Source of the DNA: Ruminiclostridium sp. | GTDB lineage: Bacteria > Bacillota > Clostridia > DSM-8532 | NCBI GenBank assembly: GCA_003535195.1 | Contig: DOHN01000028.1 | Span: 20,972 to 35,037, forward strand | Reading direction: 5' to 3' | DNA: 14,066 nt | In this document: one piece after another, positions 6,922 to 13,999 of the stretch | Position numbering within the stretch: position 1 is the stretch's first letter | How the letters are laid out: every line of letters begins with the position of its first letter | The notes under the pieces: generated by a model | What the model was told of the DNA's origin: nothing | What the model saw: only the letters and a program-made list of their open reading frames with translations | Databases searched by the model: none | Position numbers and translations under genes: made by a program

Positions 6922-8715
6922 ATGAATCCATGCAGATTGATTGGAAGTTATCCGGTTATAGGCGTAAGACCTGTGATCGATGCCCGCAGAGGAATTCTGA
7001 AGGTGAGAGAATCTCTGGAAGAACAAACCATGGGTATGGCAAAGGCTGTGGCCGGTTTACTCACTCAAAATCTGAGGTATTCCAGCGGTGAGCCTGTAAA
7101 GGTCATTATTTCCGACACAACAATCGGACGTGTTGCCGAAGCTGCCGCATGTGCGGACAAGTTCAAGAAGGCGGGAGTCGATATTACAATTACCGTTACT
7201 CCCTGCTGGTGCTACGGCTCGGAAACAATGGATATGGACCCGATGACCATCAAGGCCGTATGGGGATTTAACGGAACAGAAAGACCCGGTGCAGTATACC
7301 TGGCATCAGTATTGGCATCCCATGCGCAAAAAGGGCTGCCGGCTTTTGGAATCTATGGACATGATGTTCAGAATGCTGATGAGAAGGAAATTCCGGAGGA
7401 TGTAAAAGAAAAATTATTACGTTTCGGAAAAGCTGCCGTTGCCTCCGCAACCATGAGAGGAAAATCCTATCTCCAGATCGGATCCATCACAATGGGCATT
7501 GCAGGATCTATCATAAATCCTGAATTTTTTGAAGAATACCTCGGCATGAGAGTAGAATCGGTCGATGAGGTAGAAATTATCCGAAGAATAGATAAAGGCA
7601 TATATGATAAAGAGGAATATATAAAAGCTCTGGAATGGACAAAGAAAAATTGTAAAGAGGGCTTTGACAAAAATCCGCCTGAATTCAGAAAATCCCGTCA
7701 AGAACTTGATAGAGACTGGGAATTTGTTGTTAAAATGATGTGCATTATTAAGGATTTATATAATGGTAATCCAAAGCTTCCGGACGGCTGCGAGGAAGAG
7801 ATGCTGGGGCATAATGCCATAGCAGGCGGCTTCCAGGGCCAGAGGCAATGGACAGACTACTATCCCAACTGTGATTTTCCCGAAGCTATGCTTAATTCTT
7901 CCTTTGACTGGAACGGTGCAAGGGAGTCGTATATATTAGCGACTGAAAATGATACATTGAATGGTGTCTGCATGCTGTTTGGCAAGCTGCTGACCAATAC
8001 TGCCCAGATTTTTGCAGATGTAAGGACCTATTGGAGTCCCGAAGCAGTGAAGAAGGCAACCGGCTATGAGCTCGAAGGAGTTGCGAAGGAGTCTGGAGGA
8101 TTCATTCACCTGATCAATTCAGGGGCGGCATGTCTCGATGCATGCGGCGAAGTAAAAGATAATGCCGGCAATGCTGCCATGAAACCATTCTGGGAAATGA
8201 CAGAGCAGGATCAGCAGGCATGTCTCCAGGCCACAACATGGAATGAAGCTGATTTGGGATACTTCCGCGGGGGCGGTTTCTCTTCGAGATTCCTGACAAG
8301 GAGTGAAATGCCCGCTACGATGATGCGTCTCAATATTGTGAAGGGGCTCGGTCCTGTCATGCAGCTGGCTGAAGGCTGGACCGTAAAGCTGCCCGACGAG
8401 GTATCGGATATCTTATGGAAACGTACAGACTATACCTGGCCGTGTACATGGTTTGCTCCAAGGCTGACAGGCAAGGGTCCGTTCAAGTCCGCCTATGATG
8501 TTATGAACAATTGGGGCGCTAACCACGGTGCTATAAGCTACGGTCATATAGGTGCGGATCTCATTACATTGTGCTCAATTTTAAGAATTCCGGTCTGCTT
8601 GCATAACGTGCCGGAAGAAAAAATATTCCGTCCTTCTGTGTGGAACTCATTCGGAATGGATAAGGATGGACAGGATTTCAGAGCATGCAGTGCTTTCGGC
8701 CCTCTATATAAATAA
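6922..8715 (+). CDS. fucI: L-fucose isomerase (also acts on D-arabinose in characterised homologs)
   Basis: A 597-residue protein that matches Escherichia coli FucI (591 residues) along its whole length as recalled. It catalyses the aldose-ketose isomerisation of L-fucose to L-fuculose in the cytoplasm, as a manganese-dependent homohexamer in the known enzymes. Landmarks: [10 protein letters not shown] and ESLEEQTM near the N-terminus, [31 protein letters not shown]-like [19 protein letters not shown], and [16 protein letters not shown] near the C-terminus. The metal ligands corresponding to E. coli Glu337, Asp361 and His528 are present as Glu342 (ATEND), Asp366 (FADVRTYW) and His535 (WGANHG). 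The ATG follows GTGAGG (6907-6912) at a good spacing. It sits directly after a sugar importer, separated by a possibly leaky terminator, so it probably handles the imported sugar. No kinase or aldolase follows; a 16-bp terminator comes 85 bases after the stop. Confidence 0.97.
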   Translation: MNPCRLIGSYPVIGVRPVIDARRGILKVRESLEEQTMGMAKAVAGLLTQNLRYSSGEPVKVIISDTTIGRVAEAAACADKFKKAGVDITITVTPCWCYGSETMDMDPMTIKAVWGFNGTERPGAVYLASVLASHAQKGLPAFGIYGHDVQNADEKEIPEDVKEKLLRFGKAAVASATMRGKSYLQIGSITMGIAGSIINPEFFEEYLGMRVESVDEVEIIRRIDKGIYDKEEYIKALEWTKKNCKEGFDKNPPEFRKSRQELDRDWEFVVKMMCIIKDLYNGNPKLPDGCEEEMLGHNAIAGGFQGQRQWTDYYPNCDFPEAMLNSSFDWNGARESYILATENDTLNGVCMLFGKLLTNTAQIFADVRTYWSPEAVKKATGYELEGVAKESGGFIHLINSGAACLDACGEVKDNAGNAAMKPFWEMTEQDQQACLQATTWNEADLGYFRGGGFSSRFLTRSEMPATMMRLNIVKGLGPVMQLAEGWTVKLPDEVSDILWKRTDYTWPCTWFAPRLTGKGPFKSAYDVMNNWGANHGAISYGHIGADLITLCSILRIPVCLHNVPEEKIFRPSVWNSFGMDKDGQDFRACSAFGPLYK

Positions 8716-8800
8716 TAACGGAGGCCAATTCATCAGATTTAAGAAATTCACTGCCCGAAAATCGGGGCAATCATTGCGATCATCACTACATAAACTCCTG

Positions 8801-8836
8801 AAATTAAAGGCTGTCTAAAAAGACAGCCTTTAATTT
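8801..8836. terminator. Perfect bidirectional terminator between fucI and khpA
   Basis: AAATTAAAGGCTGTCT (8801-8816) and its exact complement AGACAGCCTTTAATTT (8821-8836) form a 16-bp stem with an AAAA loop. The stem is A-rich on one side and T-rich on the other in both directions. It serves two convergent genes: fucI ends 85 bases to the left and khpA ends 16 bases to the right. The 85 bases before it contain no supported gene. Confidence 0.9.
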
Positions 8837-8852
8837 ATTGAAATTTGTCCTA

Positions 8853-9083
8853 TCACTGGATAATCTCGACAGCTACCCGCTTATTTTCCTTGATAGCCGC
8901 CGCCTTCATAACAGTCCGTATGGCTTTGGCAATTCTGCCCTGTTTGCCGATGACTTTGCCCATGTCCTCTTCGGCAACTCTCAGCTCCAAAATCAAGGAT
9001 TGTTCTCCCTCTACTTCATTCACTGAGACGTCATCAGGATTGTCGACTAAAGATCTAGCTATTTGCTCCAGTAATTCTTTCAT
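8853..9083 (-). CDS. khpA: KH-domain RNA-binding protein KhpA (YlqC family)
   Basis: A 76-residue single KH-domain protein, the full size for the family. It contains VAEEDMGKVIGKQGRIAKAI with the diagnostic GXXG loop (GKQG, residues 46-49) that contacts RNA. KhpA proteins in Firmicutes form dimers with KhpB and affect cell division and RNA metabolism. The ATG follows GGAGGT on the minus strand at a normal distance. It is translated 30 bases after rpsP, the conserved order in Firmicutes. Here it is the last gene of the operon, with a terminator 16 bases beyond its stop; rimM and trmD, which usually follow, are absent. Confidence 0.93.
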   Translation of the reverse strand: MKELLEQIARSLVDNPDDVSVNEVEGEQSLILELRVAEEDMGKVIGKQGRIAKAIRTVMKAAAIKENKRVAVEIIQ

Positions 9084-9113
9084 TAAAAGGTACCTCCACT
9101 CGTTAAAGGATAA

Positions 9114-9356
9114 TCACTCCGTGACCCCTGCTATCTTAAGCAGCTTTTTAACAGTGTCGGTAGGCTGTGCTCCGTTTCCGATCCACTTCTGTACCTTCTC
9201 AGCATCTACATTGATCTTAGAGGGATTAGCCAATGGATCGTAGGTACCAACCTGTTCGATAAACTTACCATCACGTGGGGATCTCCCATCTGCAACAATT
9301 ATTCTGTAGAACGGCTTTTTCTTAGCGCCGATTCTCTTAAGTCTGATCTTTACCAT
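9114..9356 (-). CDS. rpsP: 30S ribosomal protein S16
   Basis: An 80-residue protein beginning [18 protein letters not shown], the conserved S16 N-terminus, with [19 protein letters not shown] following. The ATG at 9356 is preferred over an upstream in-frame start at 9437 because the family begins at MVKIRL and a GGTGGTGAA ribosome-binding site precedes it. S16 binds 16S rRNA and is needed for 30S subunit assembly. It lies between ffh (95-base gap) and khpA in a minus-strand operon. The 95-base gap holds two short palindromes that could form leader hairpins. Confidence 0.97.
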   Translation of the reverse strand: MVKIRLKRIGAKKKPFYRIIVADGRSPRDGKFIEQVGTYDPLANPSKINVDAEKVQKWIGNGAQPTDTVKKLLKIAGVTE

Positions 9357-9369
9357 GATTTCACCACCT

Positions 9370-9385
9370 TTCAGAAACTTCTGAA
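9370..9385 (-). promoter_or_regulatory. Palindrome immediately upstream of the rpsP ribosome-binding site
   Basis: TTCAGAA-N2-TTCTGAA (9370-9385) is a 16-base palindrome next to the rpsP Shine-Dalgarno. A second one, ACTTTC-N-GAAAGT (9402-9414), lies further upstream in the same ffh-rpsP gap. Either could fold into a small hairpin in the mRNA and affect processing or translation of rpsP. The pairing is seen; a function is not shown. Confidence 0.35.
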
Positions 9386-9451
9386 TTCTATAGAACACCC
9401 CACTTTCGGAAAGTTCCAAAAGCACCAGGGGATTCAAACACTAGAAATAAA

Positions 9452-10795
9452 TCAGAAGGGTTTTTTAAACCCGCCCATTTTTTTCATCAGCTTATTGGCA
9501 TTTCCGCCAGACAGCGTCTTCATCAGCTTTTTCATATCCTCAAACTGCTTTAATAACCGATTCACATCGGTAACAGTGGTTCCGCTCCCTTTGGCTATGC
9601 GCTGGCGTCTGCTGGCGTTTAAAATATTGGGATTATTGCGCTCCTGTTTTGTCATGGACTGAACAATGGCAACCGTGCGGGCAAATTGCTTTTCGTCAAG
9701 GTCTACGCCCTTGAGGGCCTTTGTATCCATGCCCGGCATCATGCCAAGGACCTGGTTTAAAGGACCCATTTTTTTAATCTGCTGCATCTGCTCAAGAAAG
9801 TCATCTAAAGTGAAGGATGCGGTTCGCATCTTCTTTTCAAGCTCTATGGCCTTTTTCTCATCAAAGGCTGTCTGCGCCTTTTCAATGAGGCTCAAAACAT
9901 CGCCCATGCCCAAAATTCTAGAGGCCATACGATCCGGATAGAAAGGTTCCAGATCGCTGAGCTTCTCACCCATACCAATGAGTTTAACAGGCTTTCCGGT
10001 AACTGCCCTGGTGGATAAGGCCGCACCGCCCCTTGTATCGCCGTCAAGCTTGGTAAGCACGATTCCGTCAATGCCCAACTTTTCGTTGAAGGAGCCGGCC
10101 ACATTCACCGCATCCTGGCCGGTCATGGAATCTACCACCAAAAGGATTTCGTGGGGCTTTACCGTGTCTTTGATGCGCTTGAGCTCGTCCATCAGCCCTT
10201 CATCTATATGGAGGCGTCCGGCCGTATCGATGATGACCATGTCAAACTGCATGGATTTGGCATGAGCAACAGCCTTTTTGGCAATTTCCACCGGATCGGT
10301 GCCGGTTCCCATTTCAAACACAGGAATATTAAGCTGCCCGCCCACTACCTGAAGCTGCTTTACAGCCGCAGGACGGTAAACATCGCAGGCCACCAGCAAA
10401 GGACGTTTTCCATCCTTCCTGAGAAGATTTGCAAGCTTGCCGCTGGTGGTGGTTTTACCGGAGCCCTGAAGCCCCACCATCATATAGACGGTAGGAGGAG
10501 CGGGAGAATAGGTCAGCTTAGAGGGCACCGAGCCCATGAGCCGGATAAGCTCCTCATGTACAATTTTAACCACCTGCTGGCCGGGCGTCAGGCTTTCCAG
10601 TACATCCTGACCGATAGCCCGTTCGGTGATACTGTTTATAAAGTCCTTTACAACCTTAAAATTAACGTCGGCTTCAAGGAGCGCCAGTTTGATCTCGCGC
10701 ATCATTTCCTTTACATCTTTTTCAGAAACTCTCGCAGAGCCCCTCATTTTTTTCATGACATTCTGCAGTTTTTCAGATAATCCTTCAAATACCAT
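9452..10795 (-). CDS. ffh: Signal recognition particle protein Ffh (SRP54)
   Basis: A 447-residue SRP GTPase, the usual length. An N-terminal four-helix bundle (about 1-90) is followed by the G domain: P-loop GLQGSGKTT (108-116), DVYRPAA (138-144), DTAGRLH (190-196), TKLDGDTRGG (248-257). The C-terminal M domain has methionine-rich MMPGMD and the RNA-binding helix-turn-helix SRRQRIAKGSGTTVTDVN. It binds 4.5S/scRNA and signal sequences of nascent proteins and docks with FtsY to deliver ribosomes to the Sec translocon. The ATG follows a GAGGT site. It is the second gene after ylxM (47-base gap), the standard pairing in Firmicutes. All GTPase motifs are intact. Confidence 0.98.
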   Translation of the reverse strand: MVFEGLSEKLQNVMKKMRGSARVSEKDVKEMMREIKLALLEADVNFKVVKDFINSITERAIGQDVLESLTPGQQVVKIVHEELIRLMGSVPSKLTYSPAPPTVYMMVGLQGSGKTTTSGKLANLLRKDGKRPLLVACDVYRPAAVKQLQVVGGQLNIPVFEMGTGTDPVEIAKKAVAHAKSMQFDMVIIDTAGRLHIDEGLMDELKRIKDTVKPHEILLVVDSMTGQDAVNVAGSFNEKLGIDGIVLTKLDGDTRGGAALSTRAVTGKPVKLIGMGEKLSDLEPFYPDRMASRILGMGDVLSLIEKAQTAFDEKKAIELEKKMRTASFTLDDFLEQMQQIKKMGPLNQVLGMMPGMDTKALKGVDLDEKQFARTVAIVQSMTKQERNNPNILNASRRQRIAKGSGTTVTDVNRLLKQFEDMKKLMKTLSGGNANKLMKKMGGFKKPF

Positions 10796-10842
10796 GCAAT
10801 ACCTCTATCAAAAATATGCCTTTTCTCAAATTCAACTTCATA

Positions 10843-11238
10843 TCAAAGCGTATCCATAAGCTTTTCCAATAGCTTGACCGCTGTTTTATACTCCGTGTTC
10901 TCTGCCAGTTGAGGGATCTTCTCCCCCATTTGTCTCAGACTGGTTAAAGCCTTTTCAACATTTTTTTCCTGGACTTTAAACCGTTCCGCAAGCCCCAGCC
11001 TTCTTTCATAGCCTATGAGAGTCTGTTTGGCTTTGCGGATACTGTCGTGTACCCCTTGTCTGCTTATGCCGATATCCTCAGCAATTTCACCCAGCGACAG
11101 ATCACTGTTATAGTGAAGATCCATTACTTCATATTGCCTCTTGGTCAGGAGCTGGCCGTAAAAATCCATCAGCACAGCCATTTCATAAACATCCTCGACA
11201 GCATCAAGGGAATTTTGTCCGACTTTATTATTATCCAT
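10843..11238 (-). CDS. ylxM: YlxM-like helix-turn-helix protein associated with SRP (UPF0122)
   Basis: A 131-residue protein with the UPF0122 core: MDFYGQLLTKRQYEVMDLHYNSDLSLGEIAEDIGISRQGV, where the second half is a sigma-factor region 4-like helix-turn-helix, followed by a C-terminal helical tail. It is a little longer than the roughly 110-residue Bacillus homolog. The ATG at 11238 is chosen because a strong sigma-A promoter lies at 11282-11310, so an upstream in-frame start at 11361 would be outside the transcript; GGTGGGG precedes the ATG. YlxM stimulates SRP assembly and activity in streptococci. Its position directly upstream of ffh is conserved and strongly supports the call. Confidence 0.93.
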   Translation of the reverse strand: MDNNKVGQNSLDAVEDVYEMAVLMDFYGQLLTKRQYEVMDLHYNSDLSLGEIAEDIGISRQGVHDSIRKAKQTLIGYERRLGLAERFKVQEKNVEKALTSLRQMGEKIPQLAENTEYKTAVKLLEKLMDTL

Positions 11239-11281
11239 CGCCAGCCCCACCCTGTCAAGTATTTTTGCTTTACACTTAGGG

Positions 11282-11310
11282 ATTATATAAAAACTGCTTT
11301 CCTTAGTCAA
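11282..11310 (-). promoter_or_regulatory. Sigma-A promoter of the ylxM-ffh-rpsP-khpA operon
   Basis: On the minus strand TTGACT (11305-11310) and TATAAT (11282-11287) are separated by exactly 17 bases. The -10 is a perfect consensus and the -35 has one mismatch. Transcription would start near 11275, giving a leader of roughly 35-40 bases before ylxM. Confidence 0.85.
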
Positions 11311-11407
11311 GGTTATTTTTATATAAATCAAAGTCGATCCCTTAATATAAAGAAGAAACATATATTTTTCTTCCGATCAAAGCAGAAAATTCAGGTCATG
11401 AAACATA

Positions 11408-11436
11408 TTGTCATCATCGATTTTATGAATTATAAT
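11408..11436 (+). promoter_or_regulatory. Sigma-A promoter of trmB
   Basis: TTGTCA (11408-11413) and a perfect TATAAT (11431-11436) are separated by 17 bases. Transcription would start near 11443, just before the AAGAGGTG ribosome-binding site (11459-11466). It diverges from the ylxM promoter, with about 100 bases between the two -35 elements. Confidence 0.75.
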
Positions 11437-11474
11437 GCTGTATTGATACCATTTATTAAGAGGTGTTTTTAAAG

Positions 11475-12182
11475 TTGAGGCTGAGAAATGACCCCCATGC
11501 TTGTGAGAGGCTGGAACTTTCCGGTAATTTCGTGCAGGACCCCCAAAGTTACAAGGGCCGCTGGCATGAGTATTTTGGCAATAGGAACCCCATCCATATT
11601 GAAATAGGCTCCGGCAAGGGGAAATTTATTACGGCGCTGGCAATAAAGAATCCTCATATCAATTATATCGCCATTGAAAAATTTCCTACTGTCCTGCTGA
11701 AGCTCATCAGAAAAATACCCGAGCAGGGCCTTTCCAACCTTGCAGTTATAAGCATTGACGCAGAGTTGCTGGAGGAGATTTTTACCAAAGGCGAGGCGGA
11801 TGCGCTCTACCTTAATTTTTCAGATCCCTGGCCTAAGAAGCGTCATGTCAAAAGGCGCCTGACCTGGGCCGGCTTTCTGGGCCTTTATGAAAAGGTTTTG
11901 AAGGAAGGCTCGGTCATTGAGTTTAAAACCGATAACCGGGGTTTGTTTGATTTCTCCCTGGAAGAATTTGAAAATTCCAATTTTACTGTGAAGCATGTTA
12001 CCTATGATCTTTACAACAGCGATCTCCTGCTGGGCAATGTCGCAACAGAATACGAGGAAAAGTTCCACAGTCTTGGGACCCCAATCAACAAGCTGGTTGC
12101 ACAGCTTGAAAGCAAGAAAAACATCTCGTCAAACCCAGAAAATCTTAAGATGGCTAAGGAGCAGTTAAATCATGACCTATAA
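11475..12182 (+). CDS. trmB: tRNA (guanine-N7-)-methyltransferase TrmB
   Basis: A 235-residue SAM-dependent methyltransferase that makes m7G46 in tRNA variable loops. It contains motif I EIGSGKGKF (43-51), the acidic IAIEKF strand end (Glu69), the catalytic-site signature LYLNFSDPWPKKRH (111-124), FKTDNRGLF, and the C-terminal TEYEEKF that defines TrmB. The TTG at 11475 is preferred over a GTG at 11463, because the GTG lies inside the AAGAGGTG ribosome-binding site and TTG gives the family-like MRLRND start. Length is close to the 213-residue Bacillus enzyme, with a short C-terminal extension. Its stop overlaps the next gene's start by 11 bases. Confidence 0.96.
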   Translation: MRLRNDPHACERLELSGNFVQDPQSYKGRWHEYFGNRNPIHIEIGSGKGKFITALAIKNPHINYIAIEKFPTVLLKLIRKIPEQGLSNLAVISIDAELLEEIFTKGEADALYLNFSDPWPKKRHVKRRLTWAGFLGLYEKVLKEGSVIEFKTDNRGLFDFSLEEFENSNFTVKHVTYDLYNSDLLLGNVATEYEEKFHSLGTPINKLVAQLESKKNISSNPENLKMAKEQLNHDL

Positions 12183-12453
12183 ACACAAAAATATAGACAC
12201 CTGTTCGACCCAGGTTCAATTTGATATTAAATCCGGGAAAATATATAATGTCCGGTTCCAGGGCGGTTGCAACGGTAATTTAAAGGGCATCGGCGCATTA
12301 ATAGAAGGAATGGATGCCGGTGATGTCATGGAAAAGCTTAAGGGCATCAAATGCGGCTTTAAATCAACTTCCTGCCCGGACCAGCTGTCCCGGGCCATCG
12401 AAGAAGTTTTAAAAGGCGATTCAACTGAAAATTTGCAGGCAAAAACTTCTTGA
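12172..12453 (+). CDS. Small TSCPD-domain protein of unknown function (TIGR03905-like)
   Basis: A 93-residue protein with the motif that names its family, STSCPDQLSRAI (65-76), and a GGCNGNLKGI segment (31-40). Four cysteines (11, 33, 61, 68) are positioned as in stand-alone TSCPD proteins and could bind a metal or cofactor; this is inference. The TSCPD domain also occurs at the C-terminus of class II ribonucleotide reductases, but no reductase is present here. The ATG overlaps the end of trmB and uses an AAGGAG site within that gene, so the two are probably translationally coupled. No function is established. Confidence 0.85.
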   Translation: MTYKHKNIDTCSTQVQFDIKSGKIYNVRFQGGCNGNLKGIGALIEGMDAGDVMEKLKGIKCGFKSTSCPDQLSRAIEEVLKGDSTENLQAKTS

Positions 12454-12469
12454 AGAGCGGGTTCAATTG

Positions 12470-12499
12470 TTGACAAAAGCGATATTTCTATTGTATACT
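12470..12499 (+). promoter_or_regulatory. Sigma-A promoter for tRNA-Trp
   Basis: A consensus TTGACA (12470-12475) is followed after 18 bases by TATACT (12494-12499). It starts 17 bases after the TSCPD gene stop and about 90 bases upstream of mature tRNA-Trp. A second TATAAT at 12513-12518 may provide an alternative start. Confidence 0.7.
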
Positions 12500-12523
12500 G
12501 AAATCCGTCAGTTATAATAACCT

Positions 12524-12558
12524 CACCCATTATCGAAATTAAAGGTTTCGAACGGGTG
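12524..12558 (+). other. Hairpin in the tRNA-Trp precursor leader
   Basis: CACCC (12524-12528) pairs with GGGTG (12554-12558), and TCGAAA (12533-12538) pairs with TTTCGA (12546-12551). The two helices are separated by a small internal loop and capped by a 7-base loop. It lies in the transcribed leader, 29 bases before the mature tRNA 5' end. It may only be a processing element of the precursor. Confidence 0.45.
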
Positions 12559-12587
12559 CCCGAGAGCATTGAAACATTTCATGTTAT

Positions 12588-12663
12588 AGGGGAGTAGCTC
12601 AGTTGGTAGAGCAGCGGTCTCCAAAACCGCGTGTCGCGAGTTCGATCCTTGTCTCCCCTGCCA
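12588..12663 (+). tRNA. tRNA-Trp (anticodon CCA)
   Basis: A complete cloverleaf. The acceptor stem AGGGGAG (12588-12594) pairs with CTCCCCT (12653-12659), followed by discriminator G (12660) and an encoded CCA (12661-12663). The D stem is GCTC/GAGC. The anticodon stem GCGGT/ACCGC (12614-12618, 12626-12630) carries loop CTCCAAA with anticodon CCA at 12621-12623. The T loop TTCGATC is at 12641-12647, with two G-U pairs in its stem. The discriminator G fits bacterial tryptophan tRNAs. Confidence 0.97.
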
Positions 12664-12667
12664 GACT

Positions 12668-12717
12668 AAAAAAACCTTATTGCAAGCAGATGAAACCACT
12701 TGGAATAAGGTTTTTTT
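12668..12717 (+). terminator. Rho-independent terminator of tRNA-Trp
   Basis: AAAAAAACCTTATT (12668-12681) and AATAAGGTTTTTTT (12704-12717) form a 14-bp stem ending in seven Ts. Beyond one G-G mismatch it continues with CAAG/CTTG (12683-12686, 12699-12702). It begins 5 bases after the tRNA CCA. The 117 bases from here to the anti-sigma gene hold nothing supportable. Confidence 0.9.
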
Positions 12718-12834
12718 ATTTCAGAAAAATTCACAGGCTACGCACCTTAACCCTGCAAGAGTTCAATCATCTACTTAGTTCGCAATCAGCACATTTAACG
12801 CAGTAAGAATGTACAGCGGCCTTCTTATAATTAT

Positions 12835-13995
12835 TTATTTATATTTCTCATACATAGATACAATTATATCTCCATTCTCATCCTTATAAGTAAGAAATGC
12901 ATTAAAAAGTTCTTCACTCTCTGAGCGCCAAACAGCCTTTGAATATCCTGTTTCCTCCCCTGCAAACAGCGCATCTACTACAATCATGCCGGTAGATAAA
13001 CCCCCGTTCTTTTTTTCGAAGGAATAATAAACTTTTCCTTCTTCATCAGGCGTTAATTTCTGTTCTGAAACAAAAGTCCAGTTGTCTAATATTTCTTTAA
13101 CAATATCAAATTGTTCTATGCCTTCAGTATCTTTTTTTTCCTGTGGTATGGCTTCATCTATAACGTCCGTTCCTTCCTGTGCCCAAGCGTTATTAAACTC
13201 CTCTAAATATTGTTCTGCCGCCTCTTTATCCGCTTTATTTTTATTCAGCGGCAAATCAAACAGCAGATTCATGCCGTTATATTCGCTATTTACGGTTATC
13301 TCACCGGTATCCTCATCAAAAATATACGCATCCGTATCAAAAAAAACAGTATTGGTGACGCATAAATAAATTTTTTTGTCAGCAAATATTTCTACATTAT
13401 CGCATTCAATCATCCTATACATGATTCCGTCCTTAATGATTTCGGAATATCCGCCATCCATGGTGACAATATTGTATTTTCTTGGATTTAAGCCCTGAAT
13501 CAACGGCGATACTAAAAAGGGAGTCTTCCCATATTCAGCCGATGACGTATCAGGCATGGGAGTGCCATCTGTCTTTGATATGGCAATAACGGCATAAGTC
13601 CTGTTAGGGTTGACATTGTCACCTTCTGTAACAAAATCAGTAATATTTCTTCCTGTCACAGTTCCAAGTAATGTAATTGTATAATCGTCATATGTCTGAG
13701 ATTCATCCATTAAAATGGCATCCTCGCTTTTAAACGCTTCTGAAAGCTGCTTATCTCCGTGTTCCATTGCAATGTCTTTTGGCGCCAGGAACTTCCATGC
13801 TGCAAATGCTGTAACAGAACAGAATAAAAGAATACAACACGCTATTATCAAAACCGGTATTTTCCCTATCCTTTTTTTACCCATATTTTCCCTCTTCCCA
13901 ATTTTTTGAATAATTCGTAAATCAAGCTCGTGATCCGGAACAAAATCTGAGTGAAGGGCATTTTTTAGTAATATATCTAACTTATTATCATCCAT
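12835..13995 (-). CDS. Putative membrane-bound anti-sigma factor with large extracytoplasmic domain
   Basis: A 386-residue protein with a short cytoplasmic N-terminus (1-45: LDILLKNALHSDFVPDHELDLRI, then a basic KRENMGKKR stretch), one transmembrane helix about 46-67, and an outside region of about 320 residues. The ATG at 13995 is preferred over 14028 because GGAGG (14004-14008) sits 8 bases upstream and the longer form would start inside the sigma gene. The pairing with an ECF-like sigma gene ending 4 bases upstream is the main basis for the call. The N-terminal helix resembles that of clostridial anti-sigma proteins. No HxxxCxxC zinc motif is visible, so it is not a ZAS-type anti-sigma. 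The outer domain is acidic and may be related to DUF4179-like regions of other anti-sigma proteins, but I could not confirm this. Its signal is unknown. Confidence 0.65.
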   Translation of the reverse strand: MDDNKLDILLKNALHSDFVPDHELDLRIIQKIGKRENMGKKRIGKIPVLIIACCILLFCSVTAFAAWKFLAPKDIAMEHGDKQLSEAFKSEDAILMDESQTYDDYTITLLGTVTGRNITDFVTEGDNVNPNRTYAVIAISKTDGTPMPDTSSAEYGKTPFLVSPLIQGLNPRKYNIVTMDGGYSEIIKDGIMYRMIECDNVEIFADKKIYLCVTNTVFFDTDAYIFDEDTGEITVNSEYNGMNLLFDLPLNKNKADKEAAEQYLEEFNNAWAQEGTDVIDEAIPQEKKDTEGIEQFDIVKEILDNWTFVSEQKLTPDEEGKVYYSFEKKNGGLSTGMIVVDALFAGEETGYSKAVWRSESEELFNAFLTYKDENGDIIVSMYEKYK

Positions 13996-13999
13996 AATA

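Noticed and set aside
8716..8800. GGAGG site followed by a short open stretch ending in AIIAIITT
   Set aside because: There is no start codon in frame and only about 16 codons. It may be a gene remnant but cannot be supported.
9357..9437. Upstream start for rpsP adding 27 residues
   Set aside because: S16 proteins begin at MVKIRL, and a good ribosome-binding site precedes the internal ATG.
9978..10780. Open frames on the + strand opposite ffh
   Set aside because: They are antisense shadows of a highly conserved GTPase gene.
11251..11262. TTGACA on the minus strand near 11256 as a second ylxM promoter
   Set aside because: It lies about 15 bases before the ylxM start codon, leaving no room for a -10 element and leader.
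11239..11361. Upstream start for ylxM adding 41 residues
   Set aside because: It covers the consensus sigma-A promoter at 11282-11310, so it would not be in the transcript.
12757..12780. GAGTTCAATCATCT resembling the T-loop end of the tRNA, considered as a degenerate attachment site
   Set aside because: The match to the tRNA 3' end is partial, lacks the acceptor strand, and no integrase is present.
12603..12806. 67-codon open frame on the + strand starting inside tRNA-Trp
   Set aside because: It reads through the tRNA and its terminator, has no ribosome-binding site, and is a known type of spurious prediction over tRNA genes.
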